A stretch of 13,825 nucleotides of DNA. Origin: JARROD01 sp037384225. Lineage in GTDB: Bacteria > Pseudomonadota > Gammaproteobacteria > Pseudomonadales > Cellvibrionaceae. The stretch covers positions 1 to 13,825 of the forward strand of contig JARROD010000322.1 of assembly GCA_037384225.1 (NCBI GenBank). Reading direction: 5' to 3'. The position numbers and the translations under genes were made by a program. The notes beneath the pieces were generated by a model that saw only the letters and a program-made list of their open reading frames with translations, made no database searches and was not told where the DNA came from. Positions 7,618 through 13,825 of this stretch are shown here, in pieces (position 1 is the stretch's first letter; each line of letters opens with the position of its first letter).

Positions 7618-7753
7618 ACCGCGTCGCTCCTCCTTACGTGGGGCCTGCCACGCGGCGGCGTCACTCCCCCTGTCCTTAAAAGCTCCGTTGTGGTCGCACA
7701 CTCATGCCGATAAGACGAAGCCGGTTATCGACTGGAAATTGTGTGGCCAATAA

Positions 7754-8077
7754 CAGAAGGAAGGTTTGGGCGATTCGCGCAACCTGGTGGCCTTTTACGA
7801 AAAGGGTCCCTTGCAGTTTCGGGTTGCCTATAATCAACGCGACGAATTTATGCAAACGCTCGCCAATGGCACTGGCGGCGATCCGGTATTTGTCGATGAT
7901 TACAGCTAGTGGGATATCAGCGGCAGTTACGATATCAACGACAGACTGACGGTTTTTGTGGAAGGGGTGAATATCACCAATGAAAACACCCGCAAACACG
8001 GCCGCTTCGCCATTCAGACCCTCGGGGTCCTCGGTACCGGCGCCCGTTATTCATTGGGGCTGCGGGCGCGTTTTTAA
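7754..8077 (+). pseudogene. C-terminal relic of a TonB-dependent outer-membrane receptor
   Basis: About 107 codons encode the last strands of a TonB-dependent receptor beta-barrel: NLVAFYEKGPLQFRVAYNQR, GDPVFVDDYS, stop, WDISGSYDINDRLTVFVEG, NITNENTRKHGRF, and a terminal RYSLGLRARF ending in the outer-membrane C-terminal Phe. A TAG at 7907-7909 interrupts the frame where relatives commonly have Gln, so one CAG-to-TAG change is likely. A TAA at 7751-7753 and loss of homology upstream show that the rest of the gene is gone. Full-length members are several hundred residues and import siderophores or glycans. This piece is not expected to function. Its stop lies two bases from the end of the convergent lipoprotein gene. 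Confidence 0.8.
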
Positions 8078-8078
8078 G

Positions 8079-8681
8079 TTATACACCATCGGTTAACATC
8101 AAGGTTCTTTTTTGTTTTTCGTCAGCGCTTTTGTTTTGAAATCTCGCCCAATATCGCTCGTAGATTTCCTCATACTTTCCTTTGTTTTTTTCAAACCACT
8201 GCTCAGCTTCGGATTTTTTCTCCAACAAACTGGTTCCCTCTACCCATTTATTAAAATCATCGCTTTGCATGTTGTAATCCGACGCTTCATTTTTTCTAAT
8301 GGGCGTTGGTGCAAACCCGCCTGTTCCCCAGTTTGGTCGGACAATGGAATAATAGGTTTTACCGCCCTCGACCTTGGCCAACATGAAATCAGCGGCGTTA
8401 CCATACGCCATATATACCTTTTCCCCAGGTTCGGTAATATGAGCAATTTTTGATCCATTTGGAAGGGACCCCACAAACTTCAATTCGCCATCTGTTATTT
8501 CAAATAACTCTACACCTATTGCGCTCGACACAAATGTTGATCTCATAAATACGATTTTTGCGAAGTCTGCAGGTGGTGTAACGATAGTATTGGTGTTTGA
8601 TTTCACCATCAGATTGCTGGAACAGCCTAGCAAGAAAGAGACAAACATCATTAGCACTGCTGAAATTACGGCTTTTTTCAT
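8079..8681 (-). CDS. Small lipoprotein of unknown function (DUF2846-like)
   Basis: The 200-residue product starts MKKAVISAVLMMFVSFLLGC, a lipoprotein signal with lipobox LLGC and Cys20 as the lipidated residue; with SSN following, outer-membrane sorting is plausible. GAGGGA sits about six bases before the ATG, and a sigma-70-like promoter lies at 8712-8741. Residues 40-120 (KIVFMRSTF, an FVGSLPNGSK turn, AYGNAADF, TYYSIVRPNWG) resemble the beta-rich domain of DUF2846-type lipoproteins; this family call is tentative. The last 60 residues are charged and helical (WFEKNKGKYEEIYERYW). The stop codon lies two bases from the convergent receptor relic. No partner gene is adjacent. Confidence 0.8.
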   Translation of the reverse strand: MKKAVISAVLMMFVSFLLGCSSNLMVKSNTNTIVTPPADFAKIVFMRSTFVSSAIGVELFEITDGELKFVGSLPNGSKIAHITEPGEKVYMAYGNAADFMLAKVEGGKTYYSIVRPNWGTGGFAPTPIRKNEASDYNMQSDDFNKWVEGTSLLEKKSEAEQWFEKNKGKYEEIYERYWARFQNKSADEKQKRTLMLTDGV

Positions 8682-8711
8682 TATTTTCCCTCAGTTGAAT
8701 AAAACACTTAA

Positions 8712-8741
8712 ATATTATTACGTCGACTTGTAAGCTCTCAA
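8712..8741 (-). promoter_or_regulatory. Putative sigma-70 promoter of the lipoprotein gene
   Basis: On the minus strand TTGAGA (8741-8736) and TAATAT (8717-8712) are separated by 18 bases. Transcription would start about 24 bases before the ATG at 8681, leaving room for the GAGGGA ribosome site. Confidence 0.5.
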
Positions 8742-8911
8742 GGTAATCATTCAAGATACTCAATGTGCACACGCCTAATTGCCGGCAACACTATAACTTG
8801 AACAAAAATTGAGCTCATAAGACTCTTATAGGAAAGTATAGATGGCACACCATATTTGTGCCAGACCCTAAATGTGATGGTGTGGATTCGTCCCAATCTC
8901 CTTGTGTCTAT

Positions 8912-8947
8912 ACCCAAAGCGTTTGAGATTTAAGGGTACAGAGTACG
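8912..8947 (+). repeat. Family C dispersed repeat, partial copy C3
   Basis: The first 21 bases (acccaaagcgtttgagattt plus one) are identical to C1, and acagag-t/c-acg follows. Similarity then stops; the CCCCTTTTTG portion of C1 and C2 is missing. Confidence 0.6.
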
Positions 8948-9011
8948 TCAATTGTGGCGGACAATAGAATCAATTTAAGACAGGCAATACAAGCGGTGAC
9001 CTTAGAGGCAT

Positions 9012-9049
9012 GGTAACTTCTCAATGACACGGGTTATTGAGAAGTTACC
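9012..9049. repeat. Perfect 14-bp inverted repeat (hairpin)
   Basis: GGTAACTTCTCAAT (9012-9025) and ATTGAGAAGTTACC (9036-9049) are exact reverse complements around a 10-base loop, with GCATG/CATGC partly extending the pairing outside. There is no T-run, so it is not a standard terminator. Confidence 0.6.
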
Positions 9050-9060
9050 GGGACATGCGC

Positions 9061-9084
9061 GAAATTTTATGCGCCAATAGGGTA
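9061..9084. repeat. Solo family B terminal repeat
   Basis: gaaattttatgcgccaatag followed by GGTA resembles the right end of the 7341-7532 element (cgaaaatttatgcaacgata, then gggta). No matching opposite end is found nearby, so this is probably a remnant. Confidence 0.4.
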
Positions 9085-9122
9085 CTCACAGTACGCAGTC
9101 TCGCTGGTTGCATCATAAAAGA

Positions 9123-9138
9123 ACGAACAGCTGTTCGT
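9123..9138. promoter_or_regulatory. Perfect 16-bp palindrome, possible operator
   Basis: ACGAACAGCTGTTCGT is self-complementary without a spacer. It lies about 450 bases upstream of the exosortase start. Such a site could bind a dimeric regulator, but none is identified and the distance is large. Confidence 0.3.
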
Positions 9139-9199
9139 CACCGGGTGGCTGGAAACCCAAAAGCCCGGCCATGCTTTTACCCAAACACCCTAGCGTAGT

Positions 9200-9226
9200 G
9201 GCCTGTATTAAATCTAATACAAGGCC
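9200..9226. repeat. Bulged hairpin
   Basis: GGCCTGTATTA (9200-9210) pairs with TAATACAAGGCC (9215-9226), with one bulged base and a 4-base loop. No poly-T follows in either direction, so its role is unclear. Confidence 0.4.
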
Positions 9227-9306
9227 GCTTGAAGTAGTTGAATTTGGGTCGGCATGAAACAGCTCCTACAACCATCCTCCGAACCTCTTCTATACCTTAT
9301 TTGCCT

Positions 9307-9330
9307 GAATTATTTCGTACACGACACATA
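9307..9330. repeat. Solo family A terminal repeat
   Basis: gaattatttcgtacacgaca resembles the right inverted end of family A copies (gaagttatttcgtgcacgtc). The hairpin core is not present here. Confidence 0.45.
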
Positions 9331-9588
9331 ACTACCGTTTACGGTTGATTTAGTGTCTCGGTGCCACTAACATGATGACAGGACTAACCTATGGAACAGT
9401 TGATGCCTAACGAACAATCAGAACACGTCTATCTCGCTGCATACAATATTCATGAATACGACATGCCCCTGAGCACAGTGGATACAGCGATATTTACTGT
9501 GAGGACTGAAAATCTGGCATTATCAGACCACCCAAACTTTACAAATATAAATCTGAGGGTGAACTGCTGTTCCGGTAAGGAAAAGATC

Positions 9589-10121
9589 ATGAATAACATT
9601 TTAANNNNNNNNNNNNNNNNNNNNNNNNNNNNNNNNNNNNNNNNNNNNNNNNNNNNNNNNTTTTTAGGCTGGTTTTTCAGCAATTACCCTTTGTCAAAGT
9701 GATATTCATCTACCCAACAGGCTTTCTCACAAACGCTTTTTATGGAACAGGTTTCTATCTCAATTCAGAATGGGTCTATTTTTTGGATAACACTAAATTC
9801 GTATTGGGTGAATCCTGCAGTGGGACCACTTTTTTCAGCATATTAGTTGCCTATTTAATCTATGCAAAGATTGCCTATAATATATCTCTTCTTTGGCTGC
9901 TATTTGCCTATCCCATTACATTGATTTCCAATAGCATGAGAGTGCTATCTTCTATCTATGCACATAATGTGTTGGCCAGTTTGAAAGCGCAAAGCTACGG
10001 CGACTACATTCACGTTATGACTGGCACTGTCACTTTTTTAAGCTGCCTACTGCTGATTGCCGTACTCATCGAAAAAACCAGAAAAGTCCACAATAATGAA
10101 GAGCAAAACATCACCACATAG
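9589..10121 (+). CDS. xrtK: Small exosortase (XrtK-like), interrupted by an assembly gap
   Basis: The likely start is the ATG at 9589, with AAGGA seven bases upstream; only MNNIL is read before 56 N (9605-9660). After the gap about 153 codons run to the TAG at 10119-10121. They encode a multi-helix membrane protein with the exosortase catalytic triad: Cys in GESCSG (codon 9816-9818), Arg in SNSMRV (9939-9941) and His in YIHVMTG (10011-10013). Exosortases are membrane cysteine transpeptidase-like enzymes that cleave PEP-CTERM-type C-terminal sorting signals. The total of roughly 175 residues is very short for the family, as I recall for exosortase K. The two sides of the gap are in different frames at its stated length, so the true gap is not 56 bases. 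The next gene overlaps by 26 bases and encodes the probable sole substrate. The K subtype rests on size and neighbour. Confidence 0.8.
9605..9660. other. Assembly gap (56 N)
   Basis: The run of unknown bases falls within the exosortase N-terminal coding region. Codons before it (frame of 9589) and after it (frame of 9663) do not align for 56 bases, so its length is only an estimate. Confidence 0.95.
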
Positions 10122-12975
10122 TCTGCCGATATTTCAATGTATTTTGTGGTTTGTCCTTATTCCACAGAGCCTTCTACTACTCCTAAATATTCGTTCATGG
10201 ACGCTGATCAGCGGTGAGACCAGTAATGAAGAAGTGAATGCGGCGCTAGTAATTCTAATTTTTGAGCTTGTCGTTATTTTGGCATCATTGGTAGTTTACT
10301 GGCTCAGTAGACAGAGAACAATTGCCATTGGCCCTCTAACTTCTGCCATCGCTCTCGCCGGTCACACTGGTTATATGTTCTTTTTTATAACCTCAATTAA
10401 CGATGTAATTCCAAATTCCATCCAACCTTGGATTCTGAGCGAAGGCAATGTGGGAAGATGGAATATCACGCTTTTTATGCCCGGCGCGTTTATTAGCTTG
10501 TATGCTCTCACTAAAAATATCTTTTCACCACTTCAAGGCGCTAAAAGCTGGCTGATTACGCTAGGGTTAACATTCGGAGTACCATTGTTATGGTACCTAT
10601 TCGCCACGTTGATGCAACCTGCATTTCTTGGCCAATATGACATTGTCTTGTGGATCATTGTTGCGACTGCTCTCGTGATACTCTTTTTGGCCGCAATCAT
10701 TAATGCCTTTGATAGTCTTATCCATAAAGAATCCACAGAGAAACTGGTAGAGAAGCACTATATTGCGGCGTTACTGCTTGGACTTGCGGCACCGATTGGC
10801 GGATTATATTTGAACCGCACAATTGCGTTTCCCGTAGATTTTCAATCAACCAGTGTATATGTGTTAACCGTATTCAACGGACTTATACTTTTATTAAAAC
10901 CAGGGCAAACACACTATCATTCACTAAAATATTTTCTTAGATGTGTTAGCTTCCCGTTTATCTTCTACTTTTTCTTGGTCTTCCTGCCATTTTTGCCCCT
11001 TTCATTATTAGCCATTATCGCTCTCGGCACAGGTTTTTTGATATTAACCCCTTTGGTTTTAGGATTATTTCAATTCAGAGTCACCTTACACGACTACAAA
11101 ATCCTTAAAGACAACCTGGGAAGCACAAAAGCTTTTTCTATTACAGTAATTGGCCTACTTATTTTGCCTGCCTACTTTATTGTTGAAGCAGGTATCGACA
11201 GAATATCACTCGATAAGACGTTAAGCTATTTTTATTCCCATAATTCTAATGCCCAGGCATTATCGAAATCTGAGATCGAACGCTCAGCACGAGCACTCAT
11301 TCAGCTCCGCGATAGAAAGTCTGACATCCAACTTCCTTATATTTCTGGATTTTATAATGCTGTTGTATTTGGAGACATGGTTTTGCCGAACTCAAAAATC
11401 TCACAAACTTATAAATGGTTAACGAATCAACCAATTCCAGAACACCAGGCGGATGTACTTAGCAGTAGAGGCCGATCAGGAAGAAGGGCTTTCCGTGGTA
11501 ACCCGGTAAAACCAGAAAGGAACGTAACACTGGAAAAGCTGGAACATATTGCAGTAAATCCCAATAAATCAACTATAAAACTTACACTACAGAATAATTC
11601 TTCAAATACACATTCCCTCTACGTTGATCAATTGCAGTTACCCGAAGGCCTGTTTATCACAGGTCTCCGATTAAAGATTGAAAACGAATGGGTTAATGGT
11701 CGCATATTTGATCGAAAAACAGCCCTTTGGGTATTCCAGAAAATCACTGAGGTTAGGCGAGACCCGGCGATAATCTATTACACAACCCCAACAACACTGG
11801 AATTACGTGTATACCCCTTTCCGGCCAATGGGATTCGCGAGGTAGAGCTTGACTTGGATTATCATCAAAGTATTGATGCGACCCTGAAAATCGGTAATAA
11901 AGAGGTAGACCTTAACCCTGATAAAAATACACCAACAATTGTTTCACTCGATGGCAGGACTTTTATTAATTCATCAATACCCAGCTATTCATTCAATCGC
12001 AAGCCTTACCTTTATTTTGTATTGGATTTTTCGGCTAAGGCCAAGTTACCCACCAAGGAGTATATTAAAAAGATTAAAGCCATTAGTCATGAGTTAGGTA
12101 TAAGTCAAGCTAAGATAGTTGCTGCCAACATCGCTTCCTCCGAAGGCGACGACGATCAATTAATCGACATTTCAAATACAGAGGTTTTGAAAAAAAGCAT
12201 TGACGAGCTGAATCTACCAGAGGTAGGTGGACTATGGTTTGAGCACGCAATTGCCCATGAGATTTTACGTATTAACAAACGTATAACTAAGGACAACCTC
12301 ACAAGAGTACCGGCTTTTGTCATTATACAAGGTAAGAATACGACAATAGAGGAAGAAATTGATACCCACGCCTGGAATTGGTTAATCCCTGATATAGGGC
12401 CTCTATACATCCTTCACAACAATAAACTATCCAGCTATTCGCCCCATACGGGAAAGAAATTAATGGATGCAGACAATAATACCTCTCATTCCATACTCGC
12501 TGTAAAACAGGGAACCGACATTAAAATAATCCCGACAAAGACCTCATCAATTATTGATTTTGAGACTAGTCAGAACTTTGAGGTTTATAATCCAACATCT
12601 AAAAACTTTGAGCCAGCGTCCTTAAACAGTCCCATGGCTGAACCAAATAATAACTGGACGACCTATGCAGAACTTTGGCACGAGTGGAAAAATTCCAATC
12701 TAAAACCCTCACTGATTGAGTCACAAAGATCTTATTTCTTACACGCAAGCAGGAAAAACAGTGTACTCCTCCCTTCCACCGCTTTCATTGTGGTTGAAAG
12801 CGCCTCTCAATGGAAAATTCTCGAACGAAAAGAAGGCCAGTCCTTAAGAAATCATAGTGCTTTAGCGTTTGAAGAAGAACAACAGACCTCGGAACCGCCC
12901 TGGTGGCTATTGCTAGCACCTATTTTGCTATTTATAGTTGCTAAAGATAAAAAAATATTTTCCCGAAAAATATAA
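10096..12975 (+). CDS. MSEP-CTERM-like polytopic VIT-domain protein, probable exosortase substrate
   Basis: From the ATG at 10096 (959 residues) it overlaps the exosortase gene by 26 bases, implying translational coupling; no strong ribosome site is seen. Residues 10-365 hold about 11 membrane helices. Residues 475-590 are a VIT (vault/inter-alpha-trypsin) domain with the hallmark GRIFDRKTALWVF, then RRDPAIIYYT and YPFPANGIREVEL. Next comes a von Willebrand A-like region starting YFVLDFSAKAK (about 638-648), where the metal-binding DxSxS is not intact. The C-terminus is a three-part sorting signal: SEPP (932-935), a helix (WWLLLAPILLFIVA) and a basic tail (KDKKIFSRK). This matches the MSEP-CTERM family (about 950 residues, beside exosortase K); XrtN-linked VIT proteins are a close alternative. 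The exosortase probably cuts at SEP. The biological role is unknown. Base composition is visibly AT-richer than the left end of the window. Confidence 0.85.
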   Translation: MKSKTSPHSLPIFQCILWFVLIPQSLLLLLNIRSWTLISGETSNEEVNAALVILIFELVVILASLVVYWLSRQRTIAIGPLTSAIALAGHTGYMFFFITSINDVIPNSIQPWILSEGNVGRWNITLFMPGAFISLYALTKNIFSPLQGAKSWLITLGLTFGVPLLWYLFATLMQPAFLGQYDIVLWIIVATALVILFLAAIINAFDSLIHKESTEKLVEKHYIAALLLGLAAPIGGLYLNRTIAFPVDFQSTSVYVLTVFNGLILLLKPGQTHYHSLKYFLRCVSFPFIFYFFLVFLPFLPLSLLAIIALGTGFLILTPLVLGLFQFRVTLHDYKILKDNLGSTKAFSITVIGLLILPAYFIVEAGIDRISLDKTLSYFYSHNSNAQALSKSEIERSARALIQLRDRKSDIQLPYISGFYNAVVFGDMVLPNSKISQTYKWLTNQPIPEHQADVLSSRGRSGRRAFRGNPVKPERNVTLEKLEHIAVNPNKSTIKLTLQNNSSNTHSLYVDQLQLPEGLFITGLRLKIENEWVNGRIFDRKTALWVFQKITEVRRDPAIIYYTTPTTLELRVYPFPANGIREVELDLDYHQSIDATLKIGNKEVDLNPDKNTPTIVSLDGRTFINSSIPSYSFNRKPYLYFVLDFSAKAKLPTKEYIKKIKAISHELGISQAKIVAANIASSEGDDDQLIDISNTEVLKKSIDELNLPEVGGLWFEHAIAHEILRINKRITKDNLTRVPAFVIIQGKNTTIEEEIDTHAWNWLIPDIGPLYILHNNKLSSYSPHTGKKLMDADNNTSHSILAVKQGTDIKIIPTKTSSIIDFETSQNFEVYNPTSKNFEPASLNSPMAEPNNNWTTYAELWHEWKNSNLKPSLIESQRSYFLHASRKNSVLLPSTAFIVVESASQWKILERKEGQSLRNHSALAFEEEQQTSEPPWWLLLAPILLFIVAKDKKIFSRKI

Positions 12976-13012
12976 TATCCACACACGCACTACAAACCCG
13001 GAGTTTCGATTT

Positions 13013-13152
13013 TAAGGAGCCCGCTTGGCTAGGCGCAAAAACTTTAGGCATAGTGGGCCTACGTCGAGTTTTTGCAACGACGCCAAGCGGGAAGCATCGG
13101 AAGCGACTCTCTATAAAACAAAAAGGGGAAGTTATTCCGTGCCCGTTCCTTA
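13013..13152. mobile_element. Family A MITE-like element, inverted partial copy (A3)
   Basis: The copy lies in opposite orientation to A1. Its central hairpin (13020-13091, arms cccgcttggc...gccaagcggg, loop ttaggcatagtgggcctacg) is the reverse complement of the A1 core with divergence. The right side (aagcatcggaagcgac, then gaagttattccgtgcccgtt) equals the left arm of A1. The opposite long arm is missing, but TAAGGA and TCCTTA still bound it. It fills the space between two convergent genes and could act as a bidirectional terminator-like hairpin. Confidence 0.7.
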
Positions 13153-13161
13153 ATGGTCTGG

Positions 13162-13809
13162 TTATATTCCTGCCTCATCTTCCACTACTATTTCTGTTTC
13201 TGCTTTCGCTGATTCAACCCAGTTAATCATACACTTGTGGTTGCGTAATAGTTTCGAATATTGATTGGCGTAGTTTGAAAGGGGGACTCCATAGGTTGCG
13301 AACCTCAACGCTACAGGCGCAAAGAAGCAATCAGCAATAGAGAATTCGCCGAATAACCATGGGCCTATATAGGAATACTTTTGCGTGCATTCTGACCAAA
13401 TTGAATCAATCCTTGAAATGTCATCTTCTGCTGCCGGTGATATTTCTACTTTTCGTATTGCGCGGCAATTCATCGGCAATTCATTTCTTAAGGCTACAAA
13501 CCCAGAATGCATCTCACAAGTGACCATCCTTGCCTCTGCTCTCAATTCAAGGTTTTCAGGCCAACCGCGGCCATTCAAGTATTTTTCTGATACATACTCA
13601 CAAATGGCCAAAGAATCCCAAATTCTTTTAGTTCCATCAATAAGAACTGGAACCCTGCAAGTAGGGGAATATTTTTTCAACCTCTCTTTGAGACCTTCGG
13701 ATATTAGAGACTCTTGAATTTCTTCAAAATCAATGTCAAAGGCAGACAAAAGTAACCAAGGTCTTAATGACCAGGTTGAATAATTTTTATTTCCTATTAC
13801 TAACTTCAC
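13162..13809 (-). CDS. Glutathione S-transferase family protein
   Basis: The 215-residue product starts at a GTG (13809) with GAGG nine bases upstream. The N-terminal thioredoxin-like domain (1-80) opens MKLVIGNKNYSTWSLRPWLL, a well-known proteobacterial GST variant, with the cis-Pro loop RVPVLIDGT (53-61) and WDSLAICEYV, whose DS pair contacts the glutathione gamma-glutamyl group. The helical C-terminal domain carries the family-typical EMHSGFVALRNELPMNCRA and a PWLFGEFSIADCFFAPVALR N-cap/hydrophobic staple segment. Length is normal for the family. Members conjugate or reduce with glutathione in the cytoplasm; the substrate is not predictable. The gene is convergent with the exosortase operon and appears to be a stand-alone unit. 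The sequence just before the start, read on the minus strand, contains GGCGTTATAA, which resembles an integron core end, but too little is visible to call it. Confidence 0.9.
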   Translation of the reverse strand: MKLVIGNKNYSTWSLRPWLLLSAFDIDFEEIQESLISEGLKERLKKYSPTCRVPVLIDGTKRIWDSLAICEYVSEKYLNGRGWPENLELRAEARMVTCEMHSGFVALRNELPMNCRAIRKVEISPAAEDDISRIDSIWSECTQKYSYIGPWLFGEFSIADCFFAPVALRFATYGVPLSNYANQYSKLLRNHKCMINWVESAKAETEIVVEDEAGI

Positions 13810-13825
13810 TTTATAACGCCTCTCC

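Larger units (their letters stand above)
8742..9588. other. Gene-poor stretch rich in short inverted repeats
   Basis: No confident gene is seen. A plus-strand frame from the ATG at 9391 runs toward the gap in the same frame as the exosortase start at 9589, but its first 66 residues are hydrophilic and unlike any exosortase, so I do not call it. The stretch holds a family C copy (8912-8947), a 14-bp hairpin (9012-9049), a family B end (9061-9084), a 16-bp palindrome (9123-9138), a bulged hairpin (9200-9226) and a family A end (9307-9330). Confidence 0.5.

Noticed and set aside
9123..9138. SOS (LexA) box
   Set aside because: It looks somewhat like the Gram-positive CGAAC-N4-GTTCG box but not the gammaproteobacterial CTG-N10-CAG, and there is no SOS gene nearby.
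9391..9588. Upstream start for the exosortase, or a separate small protein
   Set aside because: It is hydrophilic with no family resemblance and a weak ribosome site; the ATG at 9589 has a clear AAGGA.
13810..13825. Second attC end before the GST start (GGCGTTATAA on the minus strand)
   Set aside because: Only 16 bases are visible and no attC follows the GST gene, so it cannot be supported.
1..13825. CRISPR arrays, tRNA and rRNA genes
   Set aside because: No regularly spaced direct repeats, cloverleaf signatures or conserved rRNA segments were seen on either strand.

Overview
The window looks like a draft-assembly fragment of a gammaproteobacterium. A marine or polysaccharide-degrading lineage near Cellvibrionaceae would fit the TonB-receptor relic, the fibronectin-III/SpvB protein and the exosortase system, but nothing here fixes the taxon. 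A 56-base run of N (9605-9660) marks a scaffold gap. The region behaves as accessory DNA: five substantial intact or near-intact loci are separated by repeat-rich, gene-poor stretches that hold decayed gene fragments.

Layout. Positions 1-3721 (minus) hold a large secreted protein with a signal peptide, about nine fibronectin type III-like modules, an SpvB/TcdB-like region and the start of an FG-GAP/VCBS segment. It runs off the left edge and is broken by one frameshift at about 2180, inside a repeat module. Positions 3722-4701 carry two copies of a palindromic, MITE-like element (family A) and one copy of a 52-bp dispersed repeat (family C). Positions 4702-6981 (minus) encode an unusual fusion of an ICMT-like membrane methyltransferase with an EptA/sulfatase-like phosphoethanolamine-transferase domain. 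Just upstream, 7014-7100 resembles an integron attC site, and it directly follows a C-terminal relic of an M23 peptidase. Positions 7341-7532 hold a second MITE-like element (family B) with perfect 25-bp inverted ends bounded by TA. Positions 7754-8077 hold a TonB-dependent receptor relic with an internal stop. Positions 8079-8681 (minus) encode a small lipoprotein. Positions 8742-9588 are a gene-poor stretch with hairpins, a 16-bp palindrome and solo repeat ends.

Positions 9589-12975 (plus) form a two-gene operon: a small exosortase, interrupted by the gap, overlapping by 26 nt a roughly 959-residue polytopic VIT-domain protein that ends in a SEP motif, a membrane helix and a basic tail. This matches the dedicated exosortase/single-target arrangement described for XrtK with MSEP-CTERM proteins (and similarly XrtN with VIT proteins). 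The exosortase would process the C-terminus of its neighbour. A third family A copy (13013-13152) lies between this operon and a convergent glutathione S-transferase-family gene (13162-13809, minus).

The most interesting items are the methyltransferase-phosphoethanolamine transferase fusion, the exosortase/VIT pair, the isolated attC-like site, and three families of short dispersed repeats that recur across the window's intergenic spaces.
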